Shown one piece after another: positions 1 to 13,400 of a stretch of DNA of 64,000 nucleotides. The notes beneath the pieces were generated by a model. It saw only the letters and a list, made by a program, of their open reading frames with translations, was not told the DNA's origin and ran no database searches. Made by a program: the position numbers and the translations under genes. Within the stretch, counting starts at the first letter, position 1. The number at the start of each line of letters is the position of its first letter. The stretch is from the IMG/VR virus record IMGVR_UViG_3300027834_000005, positions 124,001-188,000 of that record; one strand, given 5' to 3'. The stretch comes from a virus.

Positions 1-664
1 TAAGGATTACATTTCTACCTTCGCCAAATCTCAACTCTTCGGCAAATACAGATTTAATAGGGTTGTCATATTCACCTAAGTCAATAAAACTTCCGCTCTC
101 AGCTGTTATTTTAGAAACGTTACCAGTAGATGATTTGGAGTTTGACAGTACCGTGTTACCGTCTATAGACAAAGCAGGGATACCATCTGGATCAGATACG
201 CCTACTTGACCGGCATATCTGTTCGTGTTCAATGTTAAATGAGTAACGAAAGCTTCATGCCAGTACAATGAATCAGTGCCGATATTCTGTTCTGAATCTC
301 TCGCAGGAACCAGCGACTGCGTAGTTGATTCTTGCGCAACTAAAGTCCATCCGTAAGTAGGACTAGAGACCTCTGAATTATACACTTTAAGTCTTTCTAC
401 GGATGTATCAAACCATAGCTGTCCGGTAACTGGTGTTACTGGTGCCGGTGATGTATCGTCATTGTTATTAAAGTTTACAAAAGGATTACTTTCTGGAGGA
501 AGATCAGACGCGTAATTTTCTGATAACTGAAATAAAGATTGCGCCACAGAGGACCCATAATCTTCGACGTCACGACCTAATAGACTAGTACTATAGATTC
601 TGTTTATTTCAGAATCTTGCACCGGAACAGAAAGTCCGTTAGATTTCTTAAATGTAAGAGACAT
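1..664 (-). CDS. Tail-fibre-like structural protein, N-terminal part (runs off the left edge)
   Basis: The frame stays open from an ATG at 664 to the first base of the window, so only the first 221 residues are visible. Around residues 75-100 there is a GQLWFDTSVERLKVYN segment followed by a GW pair; this 'WFDT..LKVYN..GW' pattern is typical of fibre and fibre-like virion proteins of marine T4-type phages. It is followed by an 'NIGTDSLYWHEAF' turn, which resembles the registration repeats of fibre shafts. It starts one base after the stop of the preceding minus-strand gene, so it is translated as part of the late baseplate transcript. The fibre assignment is inferred from motif style; the missing C-terminus would hold any binding domain. 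Confidence 0.7.
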   Translation of the reverse strand, partial: MSLTFKKSNGLSVPVQDSEINRIYSTSLLGRDVEDYGSSVAQSLFQLSENYASDLPPESNPFVNFNNNDDTSPAPVTPVTGQLWFDTSVERLKVYNSEVSSPTYGWTLVAQESTTQSLVPARDSEQNIGTDSLYWHEAFVTHLTLNTNRYAGQVGVSDPDGIPALSIDGNTVLSNSKSSTGNVSKITAESGSFIDLGEYDNPIKSVFAEELRFGEGRNVIL

Positions 665-665
665 A

Positions 666-1298
666 TTACACTGCCTCCAAATAGATTCTTATAGTGTAGT
701 CAATCTCAAGAATACGATTGTTAGACTTTTGGATAGGATGAAAAATAACATGAGAAATCATCAACGCATCATTAGTGTTGGCCAATGTAGTTGATAGAGG
801 AATATTTGACTCACCTGTATACAAAGCTATCTCATCAAACACCGTGGCGTCATCTAAGTTATTTGCTCTATCAATCGGGTCCTGTAGACTACCAGTATCA
901 TTGAAATCTAAAGTACACGTGATTTTTACATCGGCATACTGCGCATTACTTTGGATAGGAATAACTGTGTTACCAGAATCGGCTCCGGTATTCGTTGAAC
1001 CATTCTCTCCTACTTCTTGGTGGTAAATTTCCGAGTATAATGATGAACTAGGATCTTTTATATTAGTCACATCCGGTTTTCTATATGTAATTTCTCCGTT
1101 TGCAGAGATAGACGTACCGCCATTACCAAATGCCATATATCTAATATGTCCGGTTCCTAGACCAGACAATGCATCAACTACGGACGCCGCGAGGTTACCA
1201 TAATGTATAGCGTTCATTTCGTCACGTATTACTTCTCTAGTAACTTTGTCACGAATGATGACATGCCCTTCAGCACGCATACCAATTCCTTCAATCAT
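666..1298 (-). CDS. Virion structural protein of a marine T4-like phage family, 210 aa
   Basis: The start chosen is the ATG at 1298 because a strong Shine-Dalgarno (GAGAGGA) lies just upstream; an in-frame ATG 45 bases earlier has none and would overlap the small gene before it. The N-terminus reads AEGHVIIRDKVTREVIRDEM then NAIHYGNLA, and residues around 55-65 give MAFGNGGT. This 'GH-I-D--T-E----NAIHY...FGNGGT' arrangement recurs in uncharacterised structural proteins of marine T4-like phages, usually near fibre or baseplate genes. The remainder is beta-rich without transmembrane or catalytic motifs. It lies between the giant baseplate-associated gene and a fibre-like gene in the same operon. 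A fibre-attachment or baseplate-periphery role is a guess from position. Confidence 0.75.
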   Translation of the reverse strand: MIEGIGMRAEGHVIIRDKVTREVIRDEMNAIHYGNLAASVVDALSGLGTGHIRYMAFGNGGTSISANGEITYRKPDVTNIKDPSSSLYSEIYHQEVGENGSTNTGADSGNTVIPIQSNAQYADVKITCTLDFNDTGSLQDPIDRANNLDDATVFDEIALYTGESNIPLSTTLANTNDALMISHVIFHPIQKSNNRILEIDYTIRIYLEAV

Positions 1299-1299
1299 T

Positions 1300-1428
1300 T
1301 TATCCTCTCTTATCAAGCAAAGTCTTGCCTGATTCTTTGTCAATTATCTTGATGTGATCTTCTGCACTGAGGATGATGCCATCTCTGACACCATCATCTT
1401 TATCTTTTACTTCGTCTGTTTCTTTCAT
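1300..1428 (-). CDS. 42-residue ORF resembling the truncated N-terminus of the next gene
   Basis: The ORF runs from an ATG at 1428 to a TAA that overlaps the ribosome binding site of the following gene, so the two are likely translationally coupled. Its second half (AEDHIKIIDKESGKTLLDKRG) can be aligned with residues 8-28 of the downstream protein (AEGHVIIRDKVTREVIRDEM): shared AE-H-I-DK and a charged end. It therefore looks like a shortened paralog that stops where the partner continues into NAIHY. A late promoter core ends only five bases upstream of the ATG, leaving no room for a Shine-Dalgarno on that transcript; translation would have to be leaderless or come from the longer upstream message. 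Confidence 0.5.
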   Translation of the reverse strand: MKETDEVKDKDDGVRDGIILSAEDHIKIIDKESGKTLLDKRG

Positions 1429-1433
1429 ATCAC

Positions 1434-1458
1434 TATTTATCACTAAATATTATATCCG
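1434..1458 (-). promoter_or_regulatory. Late promoter (CGGAT-N12-GATAAATA)
   Basis: On the minus strand GATAAATA occupies 1441-1434 and CGGAT lies 12 bases upstream at 1458-1454. The core differs from the T4 late consensus TATAAATA by one base. It points at the small ORF at 1428 and the structural genes beyond. Four other minus-strand late promoters in the window share the upstream box at the same spacing. Confidence 0.75.
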
Positions 1459-1460
1459 TA

Positions 1461-4400
1461 TTAATTGTGCGGTGGCGTAGGTGTTACCGCCACTGGTAAG
1501 AATGGCACCTCTGAGTTAGAGTACACATACGTCCCTAATGGATAGTCTTCCAATAGGTTACCGTTAACAGATCCTTCAACATCTAATGTAGTACCGGCAG
1601 ACATTCTGGTCACGCCAGTCAATGTATTACCAACCTTGCCCGTGTAGATAACTCTCTCCGCGCCAACCCAAATAATACTTGGATTATCAACAGTCGCATC
1701 AACGAATAAAGATCCGTCTGTAACGTTCACATTAGAATCACCGTAAGCAAAGATACTAGAAAGTGTAGTTCTCGAAGTTAAGCTATGTAGCGTCTGGATG
1801 TTCTTCTCACTAACGAAGATTCTACAATCGTCGGAACTAACACCAGAACTTTTATCCGTGTAGCTAATAACTACCGCATCAGAAGATTTATACAAAGCCA
1901 TTTCGTCAGTTACGCCAGCATCAACATTGGAAGGTAAGAACGCTCCGCCGTCAATTGTTTGCTTACTGATATCATTACTGAATACATCGTCTCTCTTAGT
2001 AAAAGAAATCTTAACAATCTCATCGAGTAACGGAGCAACACTAAAGCTTATAACAACATCTCTTCCACTTTCGGCAACCGTGTAGTTAGTAACTATCACG
2101 CCATCGACGGTAACCTCACCAACGTAATCAGAGTTATGAACAGTAAAATCTGTATCCACACCATTAGCTGTTACGCTAACGTCATGTAATCTTTTATGCT
2201 GAATTACAATCTCATCATCAATCGCCGGAGCAGTAACAAAGGTAACGTCCGTAGTAGACACATTAAGTGTGTCTGAGTAGCCTGAGCTAACATACATAGG
2301 AACACCCGCGACTGTAACGCCGGTAACTTGAGATCTATACGGAATAGAATAAATCACTGTAGACGCATCACCTTGGTCAACTAAAGCCCTGAAGTATTTT
2401 TCATACACCACTTCTAAACTATCATTTACGCTTAACACAGAACTGAACGTTACTAATGTTGTTCCTTCTGCTACGTTCTGAGAAATAACATATACGTTTT
2501 CATCCGCTGCATCGCCATTTAAAATAACAGATTCGATCTTAACTAATCTATCAATAATAAATTCTGACGTTGCGCCATTAGGGTAGAACGTAGTATTGTA
2601 ATAATCACCGCTATCTACAGTAATAAAAGGCATTCTGATGTCAGAATTCCAACCTGTGCTATCCCAAGAAGTACTATCCCATCTAGCAGTATTTCTATAC
2701 GTGAAGTCTTGCGCGTCAATGACACTTCCTTGATAAGAACAATTGAACCATTCAGAATATGTATTCTTGAATGAATCCAAAGTTTGCTGTTCGCCCAAAG
2801 TAACTTTCACATTATCTTTCAACTCTGTATAGTACGAATATTTGATAGCGCCAGATCCGTCACCAGTCGAAGCTTTACCATTAATGGTAGCCAAACTGTT
2901 GTCATCCTGTAACTGCAAATATCTGTTAGCTGCACCACTATACACAATGAATCTACCTTTACGGATATCATTAGGTACGCCTTTACTACCTTCCGCAGTA
3001 GCACTGAAGTTCCATTTGAAAGAATCCCATGGCTGCGTAGTTCCGGCATTCCATCCTGCTTGTTCAGGCTGTAAGATAGGTGGTATTAAAGCCAAAGCCT
3101 CATCACCCCAATCATACGAACCCCAGAATCCAAAACCCCATCCTGATTTCAAGTTACCATGCGCATCAAGGAAAATATCATACTCGACTAATTTAAAATC
3201 TAATACGTTATCGTTACCGTCAATATCTGACAGCTGACCTCTATATCCATGGTAAGAAAGTCTCATTTCTTCCATATCAGTATGCGTAAATCTAATGTGA
3301 CCTTCAGGAATTAACTTGGCACCAACTGGCGGAGCAACAACGTCATCAACTATGGTAGCTTCAACCCAATGAGAGTACGTTGCATTTTCCTCAACAGTAT
3401 AATGCTGATCGATTAACAATGTGTCAGTATCCATCATTTCGTCACCTAAGTTTCCAGTGTACGTAGTGTCGTAGGATAATTTGCTAAGCTGCGGCATTGT
3501 TTTGAAAATGAACTTCTTAGTCACGCCATCGCCTATTGCATATTCCCTAACGAACACATAATCGCCTTCAGATAGAGGACTATTAAATGTTATGTCTAGT
3601 AATCCGGTTTCGCTCGACACGTACGTATAATCACCGGCATCAATCTCTACGTTATTTACGAACACGTCGAAATAGAACGGAGTAATACCGAATCTTATAG
3701 TAGTAGTTTCTGCCGCTGCAAACTTTTCTTGTCCGCCAGTCTCAACTTGCATTCTCTTATCCATGAATGAACATTGAACAGAGTCATATACTGGATTAAC
3801 ACGTATAGATCTTGGCACTTCAAACGGATCAAATACCGGATCTACTACTGGGATAGTTCTGCCTTCTTCGTCAGTGGTGTACGCTAATGAATCGAAATCA
3901 TTTGCTACCATCAATGAAGGGTCAATAAAATTATCATAACGAGTAGAGAACTCTCTAATCTTAGTTTGATAAGGCTTAACTTCAAGTAAGTAATCCAAGT
4001 ACCCATCTAAGTCGTCAGCGTCGTAAAACTTAGGCTGAGATAGAAGAGGCTTGTTTTCTTCAACCACATCGATATACGTAGTCTTGAAGAACCAATCTAC
4101 ATTAGTTTGCTCAAACGCCACGTACTTAACCATGGAAAAGAAGAATTCGACCTTCTCATCTCCATGATTACCAACTGACAAGTTAATGAAAACTTCTTCA
4201 CTAAGAAGATCAAGTATATATCTTACGTCGTCATCCAATTCTTTAGATATTCTTGACTCGTAAATATTATCGTTGATCATAATAGCAGTACTCTCACGTC
4301 TAACTAGGACAGTAGCAGTGTTGCTTTCTTGGTCATATAAGTAGTACGCAGAGTTATCTAATACGTATACTTGAACTATGTCGCCGTCTTCCAAGATCTT

Positions 4401-7400
4401 CGCTTGCTCAGCATCAATGCTTGGTGGCGGAGGCACTATACGTCCTCCAACTTGGTCATAATTAACGACTAACTTAGGTTCTGTGTTGTCTTTTGAGTAA
4501 CCTACCGCGTACCAATCAGTCCAACTCCAATAAGGGTTGTCTATGATCATGTCACCAGCTAACCAAGAATCAACGTCTCTAATTCTTATGTTGACTAGAA
4601 GGCTATTAAGGGACTGAGCCATAACTTTTCTTGCAGAAAACACATCCTTGATCATGGTTTGACGAGGAACGTCACTAACACCTAACATATTATAGTCAGA
4701 TAGTAATGGCGAAGGAACAATATTCCCATCAACGTCATATTTCGATAACGAATCAATTAATTTTTCCCATAATTGATCTGGAACAATTTCGTCAGGTTTA
4801 CCTTCCGCAATTAATTTCCATTCGACATGCTTGCTATTCTCTGTCTTAGAGTTTCTGTAGTTAATCTGGAAGATATTTTCATCTTCAGACAACGTATCAT
4901 TAATGTTATTAAACACAAATGATTCTTGAGATATAAAGGAGTACCAAGCGTACCCTTGTACTCTAGGATTAATTATCAAGTTAGCAGTGCTCATCGAAGA
5001 AAGAGATCTACTTGCGATATTAGAAGGTCTAACAGTACGATCTTTAACCCAGAAATAATATTTCTCAACATATGTTTCTGTCTTGAAATCATACGCGTCT
5101 CTTATTACGTATTCATCTACGTTCTTAGGAGTTCCATCCTGATCATAATCAGCAGGCACAGTAGGACTTTCTACCCATTCGTAAACATCCACAGAAGATT
5201 CTGGGAATAATCTTCCCCAGTTTGTCACTCTGTAGTTTTCATCGCCTTGTTCATAATGAACGTACTTAGCCGTGCTAGTATCCCACCATAATTGACCAAC
5301 ATTATCTTTACTAAATGACAATGAATCATTAGTCATACTGTTAGAACCGGCTACAGAATATCTGCTTGGGTCACTATCGTTAATATAGGTTATATTCCTA
5401 TCTGCCAATGTAGGTATGAATCCTTTTATAGGATCATACACTGGCGACTTGGACAACGTTCTGTCACTACTACCTTCGTACACTGATAGATTACCCATTA
5501 AGCTAGAATCGATTAACGCTCCGCCTTGACGAGATACGCCATTAACTAAATTCTTAAAGCTCCAAGTATTACTAACCTCAGAATCTTTATCGATCCAACG
5601 TTTAACGTAGTTTACTCCATCGGGTCTGTTATTCCATTCATCGATAGATTCAAATCTAGATTCAACGAAGAATAAATTCTCAGTCTTACTTAGATCAATA
5701 TCATATTCTACCTTCTCCGACACTACAGAACCGTCAGGATTAATACCAATAACGTCTACTTTATCAACGTCAAATGCATTAACTGTGAACACAGTAAGTT
5801 GCGTAGGGTCGTCTTTAGGAGTGATGATAGAAAAATTAGTATGTGCTGCATCCGGTGCGATATCCGCCTCGAAAACAATCTTCTGGTTTTCACCAACTAA
5901 CTTAAATTTCTCAGACACTGAAGACTTAGAAACTCCGCCAATACTCTGCCAAATCTCCAACTGAATATACGGTTGCTCAACCCAACCTTCATAATCGCCA
6001 CTAGGCAAGAAGTCAGATGCTGGTAGTTGAGATAAATCAACTGTTATTCTCATTCTACTGTTGTTAAAACCGTTATCAGTAGCGTTTTTAGAGGTATAAT
6101 AAATCGCTGTGGAAGCAGTACCCGCGTTAAGTTCGACCACGTTGTTAGGTCTCTTAACAGAAAGAGAATCTGCTGGCCAAACATCAAAGTAATCTGGATC
6201 ATATGGATCAGGCGTTACGTCAATTCCGTTAACAAGAACATTCCCGTCTACATCTTGAACATTTAATATTTCGCCTATCTTCGTAGCGTTAGCTGGAGTA
6301 TAGTCATAATATTTTCCGTCAGCAGTCAATCTACCGCCTAACGAATTATTCGAGATATCAGTTTCTAATAAATTGTATGTGCTCCAATCAAAACGATCAC
6401 TAGTGCCTTCCAATTCAGCAATCCAAACTGTTTTATCCTTAACGTCATCGGAGTATGTTTCTATAGCCGTGCCGACATTAGATAATAAGAAAGATGTTAT
6501 TTCTGCGTCGTCCAAATGAACATACCCAGCATTCTTAGTTGTAGAATCTTTAGGAAGTTCATTTATGGTAGGAAGCAACTTATCGTTTCCATTAAGTCTA
6601 TTAACTGACAGCCATTTATCACTATCGTCAATATCTATAACGATAGCATCGCTACCGTTGTTATCTTCTGTGATGAAATTACTTATGATAGTATTCCCTA
6701 CGTCAGTGGTAGCTTCATGATTGATATCTACCTTATCGAACGCAGTGAATCCGTTGCCAGCTTCAGCTTCTGAACTTGTGAAATACGCATCGTTACTTGG
6801 AATATCATACAATACTAATTCAGGTGCCTCAGAGTAAACTCCAGACTGACTAGTAACGACAATCTCAGAAATCCTTCCGTTATCATCAAGCGTAATTGTA
6901 GCTTCAGTATCGTCAAATAATCTAAACGCAGATGTACTATCCACTGACGAATCATAAGTTCCGTCCCAGAATCTAACTACCGGCACATTAACGTATACGT
7001 GATTACAATCGACAAGGTACACACGTCTTATCTCGCCAGTGTTCGAAGGCATACTAGGATAAACCAAGTTTACCATTTGCGGATTTGCAACGACATCATC
7101 GCCTCTAATTTTAAGTTCTAGGGATCTACTGTTAAGAACATCACCTAGCTCTCCCATTTTTAAAGCCCACATTTCATATACGTTAACGTCTCCGTTAGCG
7201 GACACAGAATCAGCTCTTGCGATTGCATCTAGTGGTCTATATGTTCCTTTCTCAGGAAGCATACCTTTATATAATTGATACTGAATATCGTCAAACATTC
7301 TAAGTCTACTTAAGTAGTCTCTATGTTCGAATCCAATAAGATGCTTTGCCGCGTCTTCAATGTTTTGGTTATCTAATGTTTTTGTAGCGTCATAGTAATA

Positions 7401-10400
7401 ACGTGATTCTTCAACAAGATTATCAAAGTTAGGTTTAATAGTGTCACCGTCAATAATATAACCGTCAGCCTCGTACTTACCAAACCAGTTAGACGTTCTT
7501 TGTCCTCTAACTTCTAATCTTTCCACGCGAATACCTAACAGAGGATCATACAATCTATCATTGAACTCAGTCGTATTATCAAACACGATAACATGTTCTG
7601 TCTCTTTAGAATTCACTGCCAAGAAATATATACCAGCATTACCATTAACGTTAGCCACGGAAATAGTCTGGTCTTCTCTGTTAACGAATGCATTGTCCAT
7701 GTTGTAGGGAACACCATCTACGGACAGAACATTACCTGCCCCTTTATTGGCCTCTCTCACATCTGCAGGATATCCATCGGTTACCGTTAGGTTCAATTTC
7801 TCAGACCCAGCGCTAACTTGTAATGTATTTCCTACCGCCCATGAATTAGTCAACCAGAAAATTGTAGATTCAGCAGACTCAAACCAATCTTGCACTTTAC
7901 CAGTACTAGAATCTACATTATCGAAATTCCATCCATCAACTGCCAACCAGTCTCCATATCCTATAAGGAAATCAAAAAGACTTTGCTTATCTGGGAACGT
8001 CGTATTATATTCTATGATAATTTCTTTATTTACATCATATTCTTTAACATAAGAAATGCTGTCTCCGCCAACTGTAGGCAGATCTGCAAGCTTAGTCCAT
8101 GAACCACTATCGAAATCACTAACTACCTGATCAATTTTTGACTGATAGAAAACGCCGTTATACTTAACATATGAACCGCCAGAGTATGTACCATCGTTTT
8201 TAAAATTCCTGAATGTAGCTGGTTTACCACCAACGTTTACTTGTCTAGCTCTTCCAGTATCTGATCTTCCGTAATATCTAAATTCAGGTATTCTGCGGTC
8301 ATACCCCATAACCTGATAACCATCTTCAGCTATGCGAACCATAACACCACTGTACCTATGGAATTCAACTACTTCACCAGTATGGATTTTTATCTCATAA
8401 TTTTCTCTAGGAACCACCAAGTTTGTATTCGTAGAATCGAATGCGCTACCTTCAAGTAATACTTTAAATGTATCTGCGTTAGTGTATCCAGCCAATCTAT
8501 GCGCCAGTTTAACCGTAGAACCATTTATGATATCTTGGAATTCAGTCTTTGGATTTTTCCCTAAGAATTTAATACGGTCATACACGTATCTCTGGTAACC
8601 GCACAACGCAGTACCTTCCACTTGATGAACTTCTAATGTACTATTATTCCTTCTTTTCAGCTCTGGATAATCCACGACTTGATTAGGAGAAATAGGCGCT
8701 TGTATAACTTTAGATCTATCCCACCAGAATTCACAGAATCTGTTTGGAGACATTAAGAAAATCTTATTAACTAAACTAAAGTTGAAACTTGAAGACACTC
8801 TCCAAGAATATTCAGTAGGACCGAAGTCACCAAATTTCCATTCGTAGCCTTTCTCTAAGTCAGTAGGTTCAACAATACCCACATCTATTACATGTGGGGC
8901 CAATAGGTCACCCATAGAGTCCACAGGCAGTATTAACAATCCACTCGTACCAAGCATATGCGGACGTTTAAATTCATCGTATACGCCTTGTCTGTCGCCC
9001 ATAAGAACAACGCCATCTATTATGTCTCTCCACATACTATCATTAGCGCTAGTGTATGGTTCATTGCCATATTCGCCAACCCACCAATCAGGCATAGAAG
9101 TAAATCCTAACATCTCCCATGGTGTTTCATTAGGTGATACCGTGTCGTATAAATACGTGTATATACCTTTCCAGCTACCGGCGAAACTAGGATTAGCTGC
9201 GCTATAATTCCACGTCTTCCAATCTGCTAAGTCAAGTGTATCGTTAGTTTGATAATTAGCACCAGTACTGTGGTTCCATTCCAAGAAATCTCTAATTATA
9301 ATGTTATTAAATTCTTCTAAAGAATAGTCAACTTTCCTGTCATTGCCTTCTATGAATTGATATTCGTTAATCAATTTATCGTAAGAATCAACGAACTGCT
9401 GCGTGATATTGTTATAGATTCTATTTTCCATCTCAAGAAGCATTTTATCACGTAAATCTAAGCTATCTTCGCCCATATTATTATGCGTTAGTATGTCCGC
9501 TTCACTAGTGTAACAAGGAGTCTTAGCACCGTCATGACCGATGATAACCCACGTAGGAGTAGCGTAGCTATTATCTACTTTAATTTCAGGTTTGTGCGTT
9601 TGCATCATTCCGCATTTAGCAGGAGTAGATGGGATTTTAGCAGACTCAATATTACTATAAATTCTAACTCTAATAGTAGATCCGAATGTCGTTCCTTTAA
9701 GCATAATTATGACATTATTTTCCCCGTACACATAATCTTCTTCTAATCTCAATAACACAGAAGTTTCAGTAGGTAAATTATGATCAGTGACTTCGTATAC
9801 CAATGTAAGTACGTCCTCGGAATTCACATCATTAGCGTTCTCGATTGTGTGCTGTTCCGTAGAATCAACTATGAACACTTCGTCCACGTAGCTAGATCCC
9901 CATGGAAGAACTTTACCACCAACAAAAGCGCCATTATATTCTATTGAAGAAGACACACGCGTGATTACTTCATCGAACTGCTGTTCAATTAAAGAAACAT
10001 TCTGGAATGAAGCGGTAGGATACCATCCTTCACGGATCATCTGTCTTGATGTTGCTACTATCTTATCTTTATATCTGGTATATTCAGAAGCACTAAATTC
10101 TACAGCTCTCAAGATATCTAAATGGTCCTCTGAAGTACTTATCATGGCCTTCAATAATGGAGCACTAGTCTGTATAATCTTATCCCCAAGACTCACATCC
10201 TTATCAGTATCTCGATAGTTATTACGAGAACCTAAAGCAGTGCCAATAAATCCACTTTGATTAGAAATAATAGATGAAAAATGAGGGATAAGATCGCTCA
10301 TAGTAACGTCTGTAATTTCGTCATTGGAAGGATTATCTTCTAATTGAGCTGGCACTTCGTAATACCCAGCACTACTTTCATCTAAAGTTTCTTCACTATA

Positions 10401-13400
10401 AGTTTTATATTCAAATACGTCATAATCAGAAAGATCGTTATTTTTTACATAGTAAACTACTTCTTGAGTGTTATTGTCGAAGTAAAAATCCCACACGATA
10501 TCTTCTATGACATCACCAGAATCAATTTCTCTACCTTGCCCAATAGCGTTACCGTTTCTAAACCCAAGAATATCATATTCAGCCGAACCTGTTTGTACAG
10601 GATAAACGGACAATGGAATTCTCAATTCATCAATGGAGTTTATGTATTGATTTTGAACAACTGAGTAACGACCATCTACATATACCGCTCTATCGATAAC
10701 TCTAAGTTTAGTTTTCTCATCATTTCTAGCCCAAGTATAATCAAACTCCACAACGCGACTAGAGGTAGTCTGTCTGAAATAGTAGTATCCTGGAATCTCA
10801 ACGTCCGTCTTATTCACAGAGTACGAATACCTAACAGTTTCCAAGTCATGTTCGAATACGATTTCAGAATTCTGATTTCTATTTCTGTACTCTAATTGCA
10901 TATTCAAATATGGATCTACGATTCCACTTGTCTCGTCTATCTTATACGAGAATATTTCAGAACCAGTGAACGTATTATCTGGGAATTCGTCATCGTTACC
11001 TATCGTGATAGGCAACCCATCACTACCAAGTTCAGAGAAATACAACTGGAACTTAGGAGGGGTATTTATAGATGTGCCTCTACTGTTATCTGAGCTGGCA
11101 TCAGTGGAATCTAATTCCTGTTCCCACTTTCTACTATCAAAGTAAAAGCTTTTGCCATCATAAGGCGCACCGGCATTTTTAACAACTACTGCGTCTCCGT
11201 GTATTGCGAAATCGGTATCGTTTTCGTATGGCAGTAATAACCACTGCGTTCCATAATTAGGAATATTAACAAAGTTACTAGTGGTACGCTTAGATGCCTT
11301 CCACACGTATTCTGCAGAACCAATACTTCCAACTAACACTTCTCTAACATGCAAATTCATGATGTCGTCTAATGAGTCTGGCAATGCTGACAGAGTTATT
11401 GTCACTGTCTCACCGGAATAACTAACACTATCAACTATAGTGTTATTGAATTGTACGTTCTCATTGTTACTATCAGTGATCTTTATTGAAACAATATGAT
11501 CTTCAGTTACATTATCTATGCCGGTGTTTATATTATAGGTTAAAGCTCCATTAGTAAGAACTGCATGGTTAACAACATTAGCATTAACATATATGTCCAC
11601 AAGGTCCATATTCTGTTCTGCCATATTATTACCATCGATTAGACCGTCAGTTCCATCTTTAACTTTAGCCGTTACAACGCCCACTACGCTCGCGTAGAAG
11701 ACGACAGTGAATTCCTTAGTAAGGGCAACACTAGTCCATAAGAACTCAGACTCGTCTATTATAACACCGTCAACGTACACTTTAACGTAGTTAGGGTCTT
11801 CGATATCGGTCATAGTAGCTTGATATTCAAGAGGGTTAGCCTGTTGAACCATTGCTAATTCTTCTTCAATATGGTCTTGAACGTCAACAGTGTATGTTAC
11901 ATCGTTTAAGTTAGGACTAAGTTCGTACCAATCAGGATTAATAATGTCATTTTTACCTAGAACTACGTGGAATTCTACTTCTACGAAAGTATCAGGCGCG
12001 ACATCAAAGTCTATGGTAATGCTACCAGAAATAGTTACGGCTGCGGTGTATGAATCTTTTGACACAATACCGTTTGTGTCAAATACTTCGTATACGAAAA
12101 TTCTTTCATCAGAGAAGTTAGTATTAGCATTAGATAACACATCTGTTGCTAGTACAGTATACTCTAAAGCGCCAGTCTGAGTAGCAGCGACGTTGTTATT
12201 TACGCTGTATGGGTCGCCTGTAAGAGGAGAAGCATTAACTACATCGAGTGTATCTGAGAATGATGTGTTAGTGAAGTTGACGCCAAGACCAGTTGCTACT
12301 GATGCGAAATAAACTAAAGGTAAAGTCGTGCTTCTTCTAACCACTGAAAAAACGTTATCTTTCGCTTCCGAGAAAGGCTGCATAACAGTAAATACGTACG
12401 GTGTGGTTCTCGCCTTATACTGTTCTAGAGTATCTCTTTCTATAGGCACACTGTCGCCTAGGAACACAATCCTATCGTCTTCACTTAAAGGAAAACTAAC
12501 ATTAGTCACGTCGCCATCAGGAGTGATTATGATATCGCCATCTTTACCGTCAATAGTGGTAGGAGAATCAATAGTTGCGAATTCAATGTCCTTATGTGCT
12601 TCTGTTCCGTACCCGTATAATTCCAAATCTTTATCAAAAGATAATATAGGACGTCTCGCTTGCTGGGCATTAATAGAAAGATCCAAACCGTTCTGTGCTG
12701 ACATAGCAGACAGTGTACTTTTATGGAACCAGAAATTATTAGCAGACCAGTCGTTGTTGTTTCTCGCGCCAAAATCAACAGTAGTATAATCTGGGTTAGT
12801 ATCCAAATAAGGTCTAGCATTCCCAGACTTATCATCCGCATATCTCAAATGTAGTTCTATGCCGAACTCACTACCTACGCCGGTAACTTGATATGAATCG
12901 TTATATGATGCTGAGTCTTCAAATCTAACAATAACGTCACTAGTGAATACGAAACCATCGGTAGTGGTATAGCCCTCATTACCAATTATATTTGCTTCTA
13001 TCTCGCTATCGTCTACGTCAGAGATAACAACTTCTTGACCAGTGAAATCTGTCTTCCATAAGTACGAAGAATAGTTAGTGTACTTATCTATGTCTATTGG
13101 TGGCGCAAAAGAATATTGCTCAGACCTAAATAGTCTGTCATGATTCCCAGTATTACCACCTTCATTTTCGATATAGTTCAGTAAGTCTTGAAGAAATACT
13201 TCATTACTTCCTACGCCAGTAGTACTTTCAGAAAGAGCAATCGGCTCAAGCTGATTCCACGTCCTTTCTTTGCTTGGTTCAGGCACATAGAAGTCTTTCA
13301 GTGGATCATAAGACCCACCTTCTCTTCTACCTATGTACCCATTTATAGATTCTTTTTCTACTGAAGAAAAAACTTGCTCGAACGTAGAGTCGAAAAACTT

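Noticed and set aside
775-1026. Antisense ORFs of 60-230 codons opposite the structural genes throughout (e.g. here, 18926-19510, 42968-43591, 55735-56418)
   Set aside because: They mirror the codon structure of well-supported genes on the other strand, have no ribosome binding sites and no promoter, and show composition of reversed coding sequence.
9148-9155. TATAAATA on the plus strand inside the giant gene
   Set aside because: No plus-strand gene follows for kilobases; treated as chance within AT-rich coding DNA.
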